From Skermanella stibiiresistens SB22 (GTDB lineage: Bacteria; Pseudomonadota; Alphaproteobacteria; Azospirillales; Azospirillaceae), in NCBI RefSeq assembly GCF_000576635.1, contig NZ_AVFL01000003.1:124001-188000 (forward strand): 64,000 nt of DNA, in the 5' to 3' direction. The notes under the pieces were generated by a model. The model did no database searches and was not told the origin of the DNA. It worked only from the letters and a program-made list of their open reading frames with translations. Within the stretch, counting starts at the first letter, position 1; each line of letters begins with the position of its first letter. Made by a program: the position numbers and the translations under genes. This document shows, piece by piece, positions 36,256 through 43,893 of this stretch.

Positions 36256-38606
36256 GCGTCGTCGAAAGCGCGCTGCGCCGCTGGCACAGGGTTTCGGCGG
36301 CCATCGGGGCGCGGCTGGCGAATGGAAAGCCGACCAGACGGGCATTGGAGGAAAGCGAGGCGCGGTTCCGGGCCATCGTCGACGACCAGACGGAGTTCAT
36401 CTCCCGCTGCTCCCCAGGTTACCTGTTCACCTTCGTCAACCGGGCCTATGCCCAGCAGTTGGGACGCGGGCGCGGGGAGATCATCGGCTCCAGCGTGCTC
36501 GACCTGATGACCGCCGAACAGCGGATCCGGTTCGTCGACCAGCTTTCCAAGCTGACCCCGTCCTGTCCGACGGTCTCCTACGAGATGTCATCGACCACCC
36601 CCGACGGGCGGCCGATCTGGGAGGAATGGACGGACCGGGCGCTTTACGATGGAACGGGGCGGCTGATCGGGTACCAGTCGGTCGGGCGCGACATCACCGC
36701 CACCAAGGCCGTCGAGGCGACGCTGACGGAGAGCGCCGAGGAGTTGGCGCTGATCGCCGACTGCATGCCGGTCGCGATGGCGATCACGCGCGCCGACCGC
36801 TGGGAGGTCCTGTTCTCCAACATTGCGGCGAGGGAGACGTTCGGGCTCTATCCGGGGTGCCCGGAAGGCCAGCTGCTCTCGACCTACGTCGATCCCGCCG
36901 ACCGAGCCCGGCTGGTGGAGCGGGTCGACCGCGAAGGCGGTGTCCAGGGCTTCGAGCTATCGCTGCGCCGGATCGACGGCGTCATCGTCAGGGCGCTCAT
37001 CTCGGCCCGTCCGATCCAGTTTCGCGGCTCCCCGGCCCTGGTGGCGGCGGTCACCGACATCACCGACCGTCAGGAGATCGAGCAGGCCCTGAGGACCAGC
37101 GAGGCGCGGCTGAACGCCTTCATGAGGCACGCCCCGGCGGGCATGTACCTGAAGGACCTGGAGGGACGCTACGTCATGGCGAACCCCGAGATGGAGAAGG
37201 TCCAGAACCGGCCGGTGTCCGAGATCATCGGGCGCACTCCGGAGGACGTCTTTCCGGTTACCCTCGCCGCCCGGATCAGGAGGCACGATGGCGAGGTCCT
37301 CGCCACGGGCGCCACGGTCTTCAGCGAGGAGCATGTCCCCGACCTTCCCAGCTATGTCTGGAGAATGGTCGTCCGCTTCCCAATCCGCGACGAGACCGGC
37401 CGCTTCACCCATATCGGCGGTTTCATCTTCGACATGAGCGACCAGAAGCGGGTCGAGGCGGAGGCCAGCCGGCAGCGCGCGGTGACATACCAGCGCGAGA
37501 AGCTGGCCGCCCTGGGTTCCCTGCTGGCCGGCGTGGCGCACGAGCTGAACAATCCACTCTCGGTCGTGCTGGGACGCGCCATCATGCTGGAGGAGAGCTG
37601 CGGCGATCCCGAGACCAGGGATTCGCTGCGCCGGCTCCGCACCGCCGCCGAGCGATGCGCGCGGATCGTCAGAAGCTTCCTCTCCCTGGCCCGGCAGAAG
37701 GCGCCCGAGGTCAAGCCGGTCGATGTCCGGAGGGTGCTCGACGGCAGCGTCGAGATGCTGGCCAATGGCCTACGGAGCGCCGGGATCGAGGTGACGCGCG
37801 AAGACGCTCCCGATCCGCCCAGGGTCATGGCGGACGAGGACGAGTTGCACCAGGTCTTCATGAACCTGATCGTCAACGCCCAGCAGGCGATCGAGATGGC
37901 CCCGCCACGGAGCGACGTGGCCGCCCGCCGGGTATGGCTCACGACATCCGCCCCCGGTGACGGGTTCGTGCGGATCGAGGTCGCCGACAACGGCCCCGGC
38001 GTGCCCGAGGCGTTGCGCGACCTGATTTTCAACCCGTTCTTCACGACCAAGCCGATCGGCGCGGGCACGGGTCTCGGCCTGTCGTATTGCCACGGGATCG
38101 TCTCATCCCACGGTGGATCCATTGGCGTCGGCGCGCGGTCGGGCGGAGGTGCGCTGTTCACCGTGACACTGCCGGCTTGCGCGGCCAAGGCCGATATCGA
38201 GGCACCGGCCGCGCGGGCGTTCGATCCCTTCGGCGGGAGCGGGGCCGTCCTGATCGTGGACGACGAACCGGAGGTCGTCACGATGCTGACCGAGGTGCTC
38301 GCCGGTGACGGCCATGAGGTTTCGACCGCCGAGGACGGCGTGGCCGCCCTGGAGATCCTGCGCGAGGGAAGCTTCGACGCGATCCTGTGCGACATCCGCA
38401 TGCCCCGGCTGGACGGCGTAGGACTGCTGCGCGAACTCGAGGCGTGCCGGCCGGAACTGGTGCCGAGGGTCCTGATGATGACGGGGGACGTCCTCCGCGC
38501 GGCGGCGGCCTTGCCGGTGGACCGGGCCGCCCAGCTTCTGGAGAAGCCGGTCGACCCGGCGGAAGTCCGCCGCAGGGTCGCGGAGTTGATCCGCCAGACG
38601 CGGTGA
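36252..38606 (+). CDS. PAS-PAS-PAS histidine kinase with C-terminal receiver
   Basis: A soluble 784-residue hybrid kinase. Three PAS domains (about 30-150, 165-285, 290-410; the third with MYLKDLEGRYVMANPEME) precede the HisKA domain, with phospho-His in LAGVAHELNNPLSV. The HATPase has EVADNGPGVPE and GTGLGLSYCHGIV. A C-terminal receiver (about 665-780) has LIVDDEPEV, phospho-Asp in ILCDIRMPRLDG and Lys in LLEKPVDP. The start is the ATG overlapping the regulator stop; the frame is open further upstream only as a shadow. The extra receiver suggests phosphate shuttling or feedback before transfer to the OmpR-type partner. The signal is unknown. Confidence 0.92.
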   Translation: MSVVESALRRWHRVSAAIGARLANGKPTRRALEESEARFRAIVDDQTEFISRCSPGYLFTFVNRAYAQQLGRGRGEIIGSSVLDLMTAEQRIRFVDQLSKLTPSCPTVSYEMSSTTPDGRPIWEEWTDRALYDGTGRLIGYQSVGRDITATKAVEATLTESAEELALIADCMPVAMAITRADRWEVLFSNIAARETFGLYPGCPEGQLLSTYVDPADRARLVERVDREGGVQGFELSLRRIDGVIVRALISARPIQFRGSPALVAAVTDITDRQEIEQALRTSEARLNAFMRHAPAGMYLKDLEGRYVMANPEMEKVQNRPVSEIIGRTPEDVFPVTLAARIRRHDGEVLATGATVFSEEHVPDLPSYVWRMVVRFPIRDETGRFTHIGGFIFDMSDQKRVEAEASRQRAVTYQREKLAALGSLLAGVAHELNNPLSVVLGRAIMLEESCGDPETRDSLRRLRTAAERCARIVRSFLSLARQKAPEVKPVDVRRVLDGSVEMLANGLRSAGIEVTREDAPDPPRVMADEDELHQVFMNLIVNAQQAIEMAPPRSDVAARRVWLTTSAPGDGFVRIEVADNGPGVPEALRDLIFNPFFTTKPIGAGTGLGLSYCHGIVSSHGGSIGVGARSGGGALFTVTLPACAAKADIEAPAARAFDPFGGSGAVLIVDDEPEVVTMLTEVLAGDGHEVSTAEDGVAALEILREGSFDAILCDIRMPRLDGVGLLRELEACRPELVPRVLMMTGDVLRAAAALPVDRAAQLLEKPVDPAEVRRRVAELIRQTR

Positions 38607-38643
38607 GCGTGGAACGGGGATCGGCCCCCGTCATTCAAAGCCG

Positions 38644-38883
38644 TCACTCCTTCCAGAATGGCTTCGCGTGTTCCATCAGGACATCGGCGCGACTGATGCC
38701 GATGTCCGAGAGCATGTGGTCGGAGAGGCGCGCGAGTTGCCGCCGCTGCCGGGCGCGCTCGCGCCACTCGGCGAGCGTGTCGAAGACGGTCACGATCACG
38801 CGGGCGATCCAGCGAAGCCGGGCGATGGGATCGATCGAGGAAACAAGATGGGACCCTACCCCACTGGCGAGGAGCACTTTCAT
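38644..38883 (-). CDS. DUF1127 small protein
   Basis: A 79-residue basic protein whose C-terminus is the DUF1127 (YjiS-like) motif: QLARLSDHMLSDIGISRADV. In alphaproteobacteria such Arg-rich small proteins influence phosphate and C1 metabolism or RNA turnover, but the role here is unknown. The start is the ATG at 38883, because GGAGG sits 5 bases upstream; the in-frame ATG at 38895 lies inside that ribosome-binding region. It follows the homocysteine methyltransferase-like gene by 22 bases on the same strand. Confidence 0.85.
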   Translation of the reverse strand: MKVLLASGVGSHLVSSIDPIARLRWIARVIVTVFDTLAEWRERARQRRQLARLSDHMLSDIGISRADVLMEHAKPFWKE

Positions 38884-38905
38884 GGAAACCTCCATTTCTG
38901 ATGTT

Positions 38906-39874
38906 TCAGGCCAGGACCCGGCCGTCCGCGGCGCAGGTCAGGCAGATGCGTTCGATATGCCGGTGATCGGTGCCGCAGCAGCCACCCAAGATGGTGATGT
39001 GCGGGAAGCGGGCGCGCATATCCCGGTACTGGAGGGCCAGTTCCACCGGATCGCCGTCATCCAGGTCGGTCGAGCCGTCCAGTTCGGCGTGGCTGCGCCG
39101 GGACGCGTTGGCCCGGACGCCGCGCAGCCGGGTGATCCAGGCGCCACCCGCCGCCCCATCATCCAGCGCCTGCATGAAATGCGTCGGATGGGCGCAGTTG
39201 ATCATGTAGTAGGCGGGACCCTGGCCGGTGGCCCGGTCGACCGTCTCGATGGCGTCGCGCAGCGTCTGCCCCGACGGCAAGCGTCCGTCGGTCTCCAAGG
39301 TGAAGGAGATCGCCGATGGCACTCCCACCGCGCCCGCCGCCCGCGCCACGCCGATCGCCTCGTTGGCGTTGGTCAGGGTATAGGCGGTGACGAGATCGAC
39401 GCCGGCCACCGCGAGGACTTCGATCTGCCGGATGTGATACGTCGTAGCCTCGCCGGGGCTCATCACCGCGCCCGGATCGTAGCCATCGCCGCGCGGTCCA
39501 ACACAGCCACTGATCACCATGGGGCTTCCAGCGGTTTCGAAGGCGGCGCGGAGATCGAAGAGCAGGTCGATCGCCTTGGTGTTGGCGAGGTCCAGCTCCC
39601 GTAGCGAATAGCCGAGCTTCGCCCCCCAATCCCGATTCGCCCGCCAAGTCGCGCTATCCAGGATGAAGCCGCTCCCATTGTCACGGGCAATGGCCGCGTG
39701 CCGCGCGTGGTAGCGGCGCAATGTTTCGGTGCCGGCTTCGTGCCTCAGCAGGTCGAAGGCGGCGAAACAAGGCAGTTCCATTCCCTCATGGAAGATCAGG
39801 GTGGTCTCGATGCCGCCATCCATGAGGAACACCTCGTCCTCGAGCTGGGGCAGGTTCCGTCGATACTTCGTCAT
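38906..39874 (-). CDS. Homocysteine S-methyltransferase-family protein
   Basis: A 322-residue barrel of the MmuM/BHMT family, which moves a methyl group from S-methylmethionine or betaine-like donors to homocysteine. Zinc ligands are visible: Cys in ISGCVGPRGDGY near residue 135 and the Cys pair in ILGGCCGTDHRHIERI near 300. The N-terminus FLMDGGIETTLIFHEG is typical. The ATG at 39874 gives the family start; an in-frame ATG at 39889 is possible. The open frame continues upstream into the rraA-like remnant, which is not part of this gene. Donor specificity is unknown. Confidence 0.88.
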   Translation of the reverse strand: MTKYRRNLPQLEDEVFLMDGGIETTLIFHEGMELPCFAAFDLLRHEAGTETLRRYHARHAAIARDNGSGFILDSATWRANRDWGAKLGYSLRELDLANTKAIDLLFDLRAAFETAGSPMVISGCVGPRGDGYDPGAVMSPGEATTYHIRQIEVLAVAGVDLVTAYTLTNANEAIGVARAAGAVGVPSAISFTLETDGRLPSGQTLRDAIETVDRATGQGPAYYMINCAHPTHFMQALDDGAAGGAWITRLRGVRANASRRSHAELDGSTDLDDGDPVELALQYRDMRARFPHITILGGCCGTDHRHIERICLTCAADGRVLA

Positions 39875-40043
39875 CACCGGACATCTCATTGTGGAGTATG
39901 ACGCGGCCTGGGTGCTCCCGACCGCCTGGAGACCGGTGATACCCGGTTCGTGTTTCCAGTGAATTTCCAGGAGGACGATGCTTTGTTTCTGTTGTTTCGC
40001 GGGGCTGTGGCGCGGGATGGATGGATGGACGGCGGAGACCAAA

Positions 40044-40076
40044 AAGGCGCCGTCGGGATCGACCCGGCGGCGCCTT
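40044..40076 (-). terminator. Intrinsic terminator (minus strand)
   Basis: A 14-pair stem (40044-40057 with 40063-40076, one G-T pair) with loop ATCGA. On the minus strand it is followed by a run of T. It ends transcription coming from the ArsR/oxidoreductase cassette and lies just past the rraA-like remnant, of which it may be the original terminator. Confidence 0.85.
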
Positions 40077-40080
40077 GGGA

Positions 40081-40215
40081 GGGGATCGACACCGGCGGGA
40101 ATGGCAGAGCGAACCTTGTTCCCGGTCGCGATGGCCGTCCCGGCCTCTTCCATGACCTCTTCGACCAGTGCCGCCGGCCCCCGGATCAGCTCGTCGGCGA
40201 CGCGGCCCCGGACGC
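40081..40215 (-). pseudogene. Remnant of an rraA-like gene (3' end, internally deleted)
   Basis: By hand alignment 40081-40189 matches 41730-41838 of the intact rraA-like gene at about 83% (18 differences in 109), and 40190-40215 matches 42010-42035 at 23 of 26. The join falls on CGGATCAG, which occurs twice in the intact gene 171 bases apart, so the remnant looks like a deletion between short direct repeats. Its minus-strand translation still reads [20 protein letters not shown] and TAIATGNKVRSAIPAGVDPL. The left part lies between genes; the right 30 bases form the tail of the oxidoreductase gene. Confidence 0.8.
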
Positions 40216-41193
40216 GCCCGCGAATTGGGCCGCCGGCCCAACCGCGATCGCGATCTTTCCGCGAAGACCGTTGTTCGGGGACTCCAACCGGGCATGGGCG
40301 AGCGGAATCTCGTCGAGGGAATAGACGGCGCCAACATGTGGCCGGAGCTGACCGCGTTCCACCAAGGCACTCAACTCATCGAGCTTGCCGCGGTTTTGTC
40401 TCGTGAAGACGAAGTGATAGCTCGCGTTCTTGCCCCAGGCCTGGATGACGTTTTGTGGCCGTGCGATGTCCACGATCGTGACGACGCGGCCAAGCTGCGC
40501 GAGCGCGTCGGGGCTGCGGGACAGTGTGTCGCCGCCGATGGTGTCGAACACGACATCCACTCCGCGGCCACCCGTTTCCCGCATGATGGCGTCGACGTAA
40601 TCCTCTTTTCCGTAGTCGATGACCACATCCGCGCCCAAGCCCCGCGCGAACTCGAAATTCGCTTCGCGCACGGTCGTGAACACCCTCGCGCCGATGGCTT
40701 TCGCGAGTTGGATGGCGACATGCCCGACCCCGCCCGCGCCGCCGTGCACCAGAATGCTCTCCCCCACTCTCAATGCCGCACGGACGACCAAGGCTTCCCA
40801 GGCCGTCCCGCCAACCAAGGTCAGGCTAGCCGCCTCAAGATGGCTCAACGATGGAGGCTTCTTCCCGATGATGCTTGCGGCGGCGACATGGTACTCGGCG
40901 TAACTTCCCGGCCCATCGAATATTTGTGGGGTGTACCAGACTTCATCTCCTGGAGAGAAGGTCGTCACGCCTGGCCCGACAGCTTCGACAACGCCGGATA
41001 CGTCATGTCCGGTAATGGCCGGCAATGGCACCAAATCGGCATAATCGCCACGTCGGACCTGGAAGTCCAACGGATTGATGGAAGTCGCATGGACACGGAC
41101 CAGGACTTGTCCGGCATTCGGCACAGGCTTGGGCACGTCGCGAATCTCGAACGATTCCGGGCCGCCAAATGATCCAAGTGTCATCGCTTTCAT
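40186..41193 (-). CDS. Zinc-type NADP-dependent quinone oxidoreductase
   Basis: A 335-residue medium-chain dehydrogenase/reductase of the quinone oxidoreductase class. The N-terminal GroES-like domain ([32 protein letters not shown]) lacks the catalytic zinc cysteines. The Rossmann motif is [20 protein letters not shown] near residue 150. GAGGAA precedes the ATG. The last 10-17 residues read into the rraA-like remnant, so the C-terminus is a chance tail. It lies 87 bases behind the ArsR gene with a matching operator in between, so it is probably induced by the electrophile or quinone that the regulator senses. Confidence 0.9.
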   Translation of the reverse strand: MKAMTLGSFGGPESFEIRDVPKPVPNAGQVLVRVHATSINPLDFQVRRGDYADLVPLPAITGHDVSGVVEAVGPGVTTFSPGDEVWYTPQIFDGPGSYAEYHVAAASIIGKKPPSLSHLEAASLTLVGGTAWEALVVRAALRVGESILVHGGAGGVGHVAIQLAKAIGARVFTTVREANFEFARGLGADVVIDYGKEDYVDAIMRETGGRGVDVVFDTIGGDTLSRSPDALAQLGRVVTIVDIARPQNVIQAWGKNASYHFVFTRQNRGKLDELSALVERGQLRPHVGAVYSLDEIPLAHARLESPNNGLRGKIAIAVGPAAQFAGASGAASPTS

Positions 41194-41221
41194 AACGGTT
41201 CCTCGTTTCGGTGAAAAGGGA

Positions 41222-41239
41222 TATCGGGAATTGTCGATA
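41222..41239. promoter_or_regulatory. ArsR operator copy before the oxidoreductase gene
   Basis: TATCG-N8-CGATA, an inverted repeat lying 29 bases upstream of the oxidoreductase ATG. The surrounding 21 bases match the site before the ArsR gene at 18 positions in the same orientation relative to the minus-strand genes. Confidence 0.7.
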
Positions 41240-41280
41240 TATCTGAGCGCAAGTTTACTGTTGGCTGCTACTCTGAAAGG

Positions 41281-41583
41281 TTACAATTCGCGCCCTATGA
41301 TGTCGGCGAGAGCGCGGATGGTGGCTTCGTTCCGCTTGTAGTAGGTCCACTGACCGATGCGCCTGACTTCCACCAAGCCCGCCCGTTGCAGCGTCGCGAG
41401 ATAATCGGACACCGTCGACTGCGACAGTCCGATTCCTTCTTGTATACTACTGACGCACACTCCCACCGTGTGAACGTCACCTTCATCCTGTGGAGGAAAG
41501 TTCTTCGCGGGATCCTTCAAACCTTGCAAGATTTGAAGGCGCGTACGGTTCGACAGGGCTTTGAATATCTCGAGCAATTCCAT
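41281..41583 (-). CDS. ArsR-family redox-type repressor
   Basis: A 100-residue winged-helix repressor. The N-terminus LLEIFKALSNRTRLQILQGL and the recognition helix region GLSQSTVSDYLATLQRAGLV followed by RIGQWTYYKRNE are typical. Metal-site CXC motifs are absent. A single Cys lies in VGVCVSSIQ just before the recognition helix, where a subgroup of ArsR proteins senses oxidants or quinones. The ATG at 41583 lies only six bases from the -10 element, so the mRNA may be leaderless. It probably represses itself and the oxidoreductase gene. Confidence 0.9.
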   Translation of the reverse strand: MELLEIFKALSNRTRLQILQGLKDPAKNFPPQDEGDVHTVGVCVSSIQEGIGLSQSTVSDYLATLQRAGLVEVRRIGQWTYYKRNEATIRALADIIGREL

Positions 41584-41587
41584 ACCC

Positions 41588-41616
41588 CGAATATATCGAG
41601 ATTTCCCGATATGTCA
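41588..41616 (-). promoter_or_regulatory. Sigma70-type promoter overlapping the ArsR operator
   Basis: On the minus strand TTGACA, a 16-base spacer and TATATT form a near-consensus promoter. The operator TATCG-N8-CGATA (41594-41611) fills the spacer, so bound repressor would block polymerase. Six bases separate TATATT from the ArsR ATG. Confidence 0.75.
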
Positions 41617-41659
41617 ATAGGAAATCCAAGGGCCGGCGGGTGGCCCGTCCACCGCCGGG

Positions 41660-41682
41660 CCGCGGGCGCATGCCGCCCGCGG
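41660..41682 (-). terminator. Hairpin after the rraA-like gene
   Basis: CCGCGGGCG pairs with CGCCCGCGG around CATGC, 15 bases past the rraA-like stop. A second GC-rich inverted repeat overlaps it to the left. There is no T-run, so its role as terminator is likely but not certain. Confidence 0.5.
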
Positions 41683-41697
41683 CGGGTGGCCGCCGTT

Positions 41698-42345
41698 CTA
41701 GAACTTGCCGAACTTAAGATAGGCTTCCTGGGGATCGACCCCCGACAGGATGGCGGTGCGGACCTTGTTCTCGGTCGCGATGGCGGTCTCGGCCTTGTCG
41801 ATGATCTCTTCGACCAGCGCCGCCGGCACCCGGATCAGCCCGTCGCGGTCGCCCAGCATGTAATCGCCCGGCTGGATCACGACATCGCCGATCTTGATGT
41901 CGACCTCGATGGCGGCGGGCAGCCAGTGACCGACGATGTCACGCGGCGTGTGCCCGCGCGACCAGGTCTGGAATTCCATCTCCATCAGGAAATTGACGTC
42001 GCGGATCAGGCCGTCGGCGACGCAGCCCCGGACGCCCTTGTTCTTGAGGGTCTCGGCCGACAGCTCTCCCATGTGGGCGACGACGCGGTCGTTCGGCTGG
42101 CTGACCCAGATCGAGCCGCTGGGCGCCTTGGAGAGCAATCCTGTCCAGCCGAGCAGCGTCTCGTGCGCGTCGGCGTCCGGATCGACCTTGCCCATGATGG
42201 TGAAGGCGGGGCCCGCCATGGCGCGCTCGGGCAGGATCGGGCGCAGTTCCGGCGGCAGGGTGAAGTCGCGGAGCGACATGGCGCGCATGACGTCGTGGAC
42301 GACGCCGGTGTAGCAGCGCTCGAGGCGCTCGGTCAAAGAGGACAT
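41698..42345 (-). CDS. RraA-like / HMG aldolase-family protein
   Basis: A 215-residue protein of the RraA / 4-hydroxy-4-methyl-2-oxoglutarate aldolase family (often labelled dimethylmenaquinone methyltransferase-like). The aldolase signature Arg-Asp is present in GCVADGLIRDVNFL near residue 108, preceded by GELSAETLKNKGVRG. This favours a pyruvate-releasing aldolase or an oxaloacetate decarboxylase over the RNase E inhibitor role. It is the last gene of a four-gene minus-strand operon with an enolase-superfamily enzyme and a split dehydratase, which fits cleavage of a 2-keto sugar acid. A decayed partial copy lies at 40081-40215. Confidence 0.85.
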   Translation of the reverse strand: MSSLTERLERCYTGVVHDVMRAMSLRDFTLPPELRPILPERAMAGPAFTIMGKVDPDADAHETLLGWTGLLSKAPSGSIWVSQPNDRVVAHMGELSAETLKNKGVRGCVADGLIRDVNFLMEMEFQTWSRGHTPRDIVGHWLPAAIEVDIKIGDVVIQPGDYMLGDRDGLIRVPAALVEEIIDKAETAIATENKVRTAILSGVDPQEAYLKFGKF

Positions 42346-42384
42346 TCTGGCGGTCTCCCTGGGATTCTTGGATTTGGGGATTTC

Positions 42385-43572
42385 TCAGCCCGGCAGGCAG
42401 GCGGGGCCGAGCGGTTCGAAGCTCTTGTAGGTGAGGATGAACTCGCGGTGCCCAAGCTCCTCGGACACGGTGCGCCTGCCCTCTCCCAACGACAGGACGA
42501 GGTCGCGGATCTCCCGTCCCACCTCCATCAACCCGGCCTTGCCCTCCAGGATGCGTCCGGCATCGACGTCCATGTCATCCGACATCCGGCGGTAGGTCTC
42601 GGGGTTGGCGCAGATCTTGACGACCGGCGAGATGGCCGAGCCGACGACCGAGCCGCGTCCGGTCACGAACAGGACGGCGTGCGCGCCGCACGCGATCAGT
42701 TCCGCGATCTCGGCGTTGTCGTTGATGTTGGGGAAACCGAAGCGGACCTCCCCGTCGGGAACCACGTCGAGCAGGTACAGCCCGCCCCGAGGGGGCCGGT
42801 CGCCGGGCTTGATCAGTCCGGTGATCGGCGAACCTCCCGACTTGGCGTAGGCGCCCATCGACTTCTCCTCGATGGTCGAGAGACCCCCGTCGGCGTTGCC
42901 CGCCGCGAAGGAGCCATAGCCGAGGGTCGCGTAGTAGCGGGCCGCCTTCTCGACGCTCTTCTCCAGTTCGATGCCGAGTTCGGGCGTCGCGGCACGGGCG
43001 GCCATGATGTGCTCGCAGCCGATCAGCTCGCCCGTCTCCTCGAAGATGCAGGCGGCGCCCGCCTCGACCAGCAGATCGAAGGCGACGCCGGCGGCGGGGT
43101 TGCCGGTGATGCCCGAGGTCCCGTCGGAGCCGCCGCAGACCGTGCCGACGATCAGCTCGGACGGGTCCATCGGAACGGTGGGGGCTCCTTCCCGTGCCTT
43201 CAACTGCTCGGCCACGAAGGCGCGGCCCGCGTCGACCGATTTCCGTGTCCCGCCCGCCGCCTGGATGACGACGGTGCGGACCGGCCGCCCGCTCTCGCGG
43301 ACGCTGTTGGCGAGGCCCCATTTGTCGAAGCTCTCGCACCCGAGCGAGACGAGCAAGACGGCCGCCACGTTCGGGTGGGTGCAGAGCCTTTCCATCATGG
43401 TCTGCGCGTAGGGGTTCGGGTAGCAGCCAGGAAAGCCGATGACGTGGACGTCGGCGTCCTGGAACGGCGACGCGATCTCGCGCGCGACATGGTGCGCGCA
43501 CTCGACCAGATATCCCACCACGATGATGTCGCGGATGCCCTTGCGGCCATCAGCGCGGAGATAGCCACGCAT
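42385..43572 (-). CDS. UxaA/SuyB-family dehydratase, large subunit
   Basis: A 395-residue protein equal to the C-terminal catalytic part of altronate/galactarate dehydratases. Typical segments are FPGCYPNPYAQTMMERLC near residue 48, GTVCGGSDGTSGITGNPA near 147 and FVTGRGSVVGSAISPVVKIC near 300, with conserved cysteines likely to hold iron. With the small SAF protein encoded next to it, this makes a two-subunit enzyme, like SuyAB sulfolactate lyase or split altronate dehydratases. Its ATG overlaps the upstream stop by one base (TGATG). Sequence alone does not decide between a sugar acid and a sulfonate substrate. Confidence 0.87.
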   Translation of the reverse strand: MRGYLRADGRKGIRDIIVVGYLVECAHHVAREIASPFQDADVHVIGFPGCYPNPYAQTMMERLCTHPNVAAVLLVSLGCESFDKWGLANSVRESGRPVRTVVIQAAGGTRKSVDAGRAFVAEQLKAREGAPTVPMDPSELIVGTVCGGSDGTSGITGNPAAGVAFDLLVEAGAACIFEETGELIGCEHIMAARAATPELGIELEKSVEKAARYYATLGYGSFAAGNADGGLSTIEEKSMGAYAKSGGSPITGLIKPGDRPPRGGLYLLDVVPDGEVRFGFPNINDNAEIAELIACGAHAVLFVTGRGSVVGSAISPVVKICANPETYRRMSDDMDVDAGRILEGKAGLMEVGREIRDLVLSLGEGRRTVSEELGHREFILTYKSFEPLGPACLPG

Positions 43573-43892
43573 CAGCGGTCTCCCTCGCCCCGGTGGGGCG
43601 CGTCGGTCAGGTGATAGGTCGGGGTGTAGTCGCTCTTGACGTTGTGGACGTGGACATGCTGGCCCAGCGCGATGTCGAAGGTCGCTGACCCGATCGGCAC
43701 CGCGTATTTGATGATCTTGTGGCCGGTCGGGATCGCCCGCCGCGCCAGCTTGTGGCCCAGCGGGAGATCTCCCGTCAGCGTCACCTCGGTTCCCATCACG
43801 GCGATCCGCTCGCCGGCCGGGATGCGCCGACGCGCCACGAAGACGTTGTCGCTCTCGTTGAGCAGCAGCAGCCTGTCATCGGAACCGGCCAC
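43572..43892 (-). CDS. SAF-domain small subunit of UxaA/SuyA-type dehydratase
   Basis: About 106 residues forming a single SAF domain (DNVFVARRRIPAGERIAV, LARRAIPTGHKIIKYAVPIG, HVHVHNVKS), equal to the N-terminal part of UxaA. In the family this domain helps bind substrate and metal beside the large subunit. I place the start at GTG 43892, one base after the stop of the enolase-superfamily gene; an ATG at 43943 is possible but overlaps that gene by 50 bases. The tight spacing shows translational coupling on both sides. Confidence 0.82.
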   Translation of the reverse strand: MAGSDDRLLLLNESDNVFVARRRIPAGERIAVMGTEVTLTGDLPLGHKLARRAIPTGHKIIKYAVPIGSATFDIALGQHVHVHNVKSDYTPTYHLTDAPHRGEGDR

Positions 43893-43893
43893 G

